In this document: positions 63,402 through 64,000 of the stretch, one piece after another
How positions within the stretch are numbered: the first letter of the stretch is position 1
Layout of the letters: each line of letters opens with the position of its first letter
Assembly (NCBI RefSeq): GCF_000830005.1
Contig: NZ_CP010407.1
Coordinates: 1,517,001 to 1,581,000, forward strand
Length of the DNA stretch: 64,000 nucleotides
From: Streptomyces vietnamensis
GTDB taxonomy: Bacteria > Actinomycetota > Actinomycetes > Streptomycetales > Streptomycetaceae
Direction: 5' to 3'
The notes under the pieces: model-generated
Told to the model about the DNA's origin: nothing
Seen by the model: only the letters and a program-made list of their open reading frames with translations
Databases searched by the model: none
Translations under genes and position numbers: made by a program

Positions 63402-64000
63402 CTACAGCGCGAGCAGCTCCTTGGTCGTGATGGTGAGTAGCTCGGGTCCGCCGTCCGCCTCCTGGCGTACGACGAGCGTGTCATCGATCCGGACTCCGCC
63501 CCGGCCCGGGAGGTGGACCCCCGGTTCGACGGTGACCGGCACGCAAGCGTCCAGTTTACCCATGGCCGAAGGTGAGAGCTGCGGGTCCTCGTCGATTTCG
63601 AGCCCCACTCCGTGCCCGGTGAGGGGCACGGTGGCCCCCGCGTGCCCCGCGGCGTCCAGGATCTGGCGGGCCGCCCGGTCCACGTCCCGGTAGTCGGCGC
63701 CGGGCGCGAGGGACTCGCGGCCGGCCCGCTGAGCGGCGAAGACGAGCTCGTACAGCTCGATCTGCCAGTCGGCGGGGGTGGTGCCGATGACGAACGTCCG
63801 GCCGATCTCGCACCGGTAGCCGCGGTAGTCCGCGCCGAGGCAGACGGTGAGGAAATCGCCCTCCTCGACCCGGCGGTCGGTGGGCCGGTGCCCCCGGCGC
63901 CCGGAGTGCGGTCCCGTCCCCACCGAGGTCGGGAAGGCGGCCCCGTCGGCGCCGTGGTCGACGAGCCGCCGCTCCAGCTCCAGGGCGAGGTGGCGCTCGG
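63402..64000 (-). CDS. M24-family (Xaa-Pro) aminopeptidase, C-terminal part
   Basis: The frame enters from beyond base 64000 and ends at 63402, so only about the last 200 residues are present. Metal-binding core of the pita-bread fold: VCLGADYRGYRCEIGRTF (Asp ligand), PLTGHGVGLEIDEDP (His ligand), VTVEPGVHLPGRGGVRIDD (Glu ligands). It is a proline-specific aminopeptidase. Position before efp matches the conserved pepQ-efp-nusB order. Confidence 0.9.
   Translation of the reverse strand, partial: ERHLALELERRLVDHGADGAAFPTSVGTGPHSGRRGHRPTDRRVEEGDFLTVCLGADYRGYRCEIGRTFVIGTTPADWQIELYELVFAAQRAGRESLAPGADYRDVDRAARQILDAAGHAGATVPLTGHGVGLEIDEDPQLSPSAMGKLDACVPVTVEPGVHLPGRGGVRIDDTLVVRQEADGGPELLTITTKELLAL

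Overview
The window is a contiguous piece of a Streptomyces chromosome. Base composition is very GC-rich with strong third-position GC bias, and the right half carries a chain of genes typical of that genus: metK, coaBC, rpoZ, gmk, the integration host factor sIHF, the pyr operon, and the developmental regulator BldD with its c-di-GMP motif. No tRNA, rRNA, transposase, integrase or CRISPR array was seen.

Left part (1-9,600). A partial DEAD/DEAH helicase is followed by an accessory patch of about 6 kb. The patch holds a 1,533-residue exported protein (ricin-type lectin, very long alanine-rich coiled coil, C-terminal deaminase-like toxin domain). It overlaps by 8 bp a small downstream gene that is probably its immunity protein. 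The patch is bounded by two copies of the 3' end of a C39-like peptidase gene, one in the intact gene and one stranded next to the helicase, which suggests insertion at a gene tail. Decayed gene fragments lie beside it.

9,600-22,000. A candidate small RNA, an EccA-like AAA+ ATPase with TPR-like N-terminus, a CapA-family protein and two CNNM/HlyC membrane proteins precede a riboflavin operon. That operon reads leftwards from an FMN riboswitch: ribD, ribE, ribM-like importer, ribBA, ribH, then hisE and hisG.

22,000-37,100. A secreted GH18 chitinase has DasR-type repeats in its promoter. It is followed by an SDR protein, a ROK regulator divergent from an MFS transporter, a uracil permease and a DUF5995 protein. 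Next comes a lysine-catabolism group resembling DavBA (lysine 2-monooxygenase and 5-aminovaleramidase) with an Lrp regulator and an APC permease. The davAB and permease-lrp promoters share a triple TTGCG motif with nearly the same spacing. A GDSL hydrolase follows.

37,100-47,000. GuaB1 (IMPDH-like, probably GMP reductase), a barnase-like lipoprotein RNase overlapping its barstar, a SorC-family regulator, rpe, rsmB, fmt, a small HTH protein and a helicase-degenerate PriA.

47,000-64,000. metK, coaBC, rpoZ, gmk and sIHF, then a tightly overlapped pyrimidine operon pyrR-pyrB-pyrC-(PH-like membrane protein)-carA-carB-pyrD-pyrF with a PyrR-type RNA site in its leader. bldD diverges from it with an apparent self-operator. 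nusB, efp and the 3' part of an M24 peptidase gene end the window. Terminator-like perfect hairpins separate many of the transcription units.
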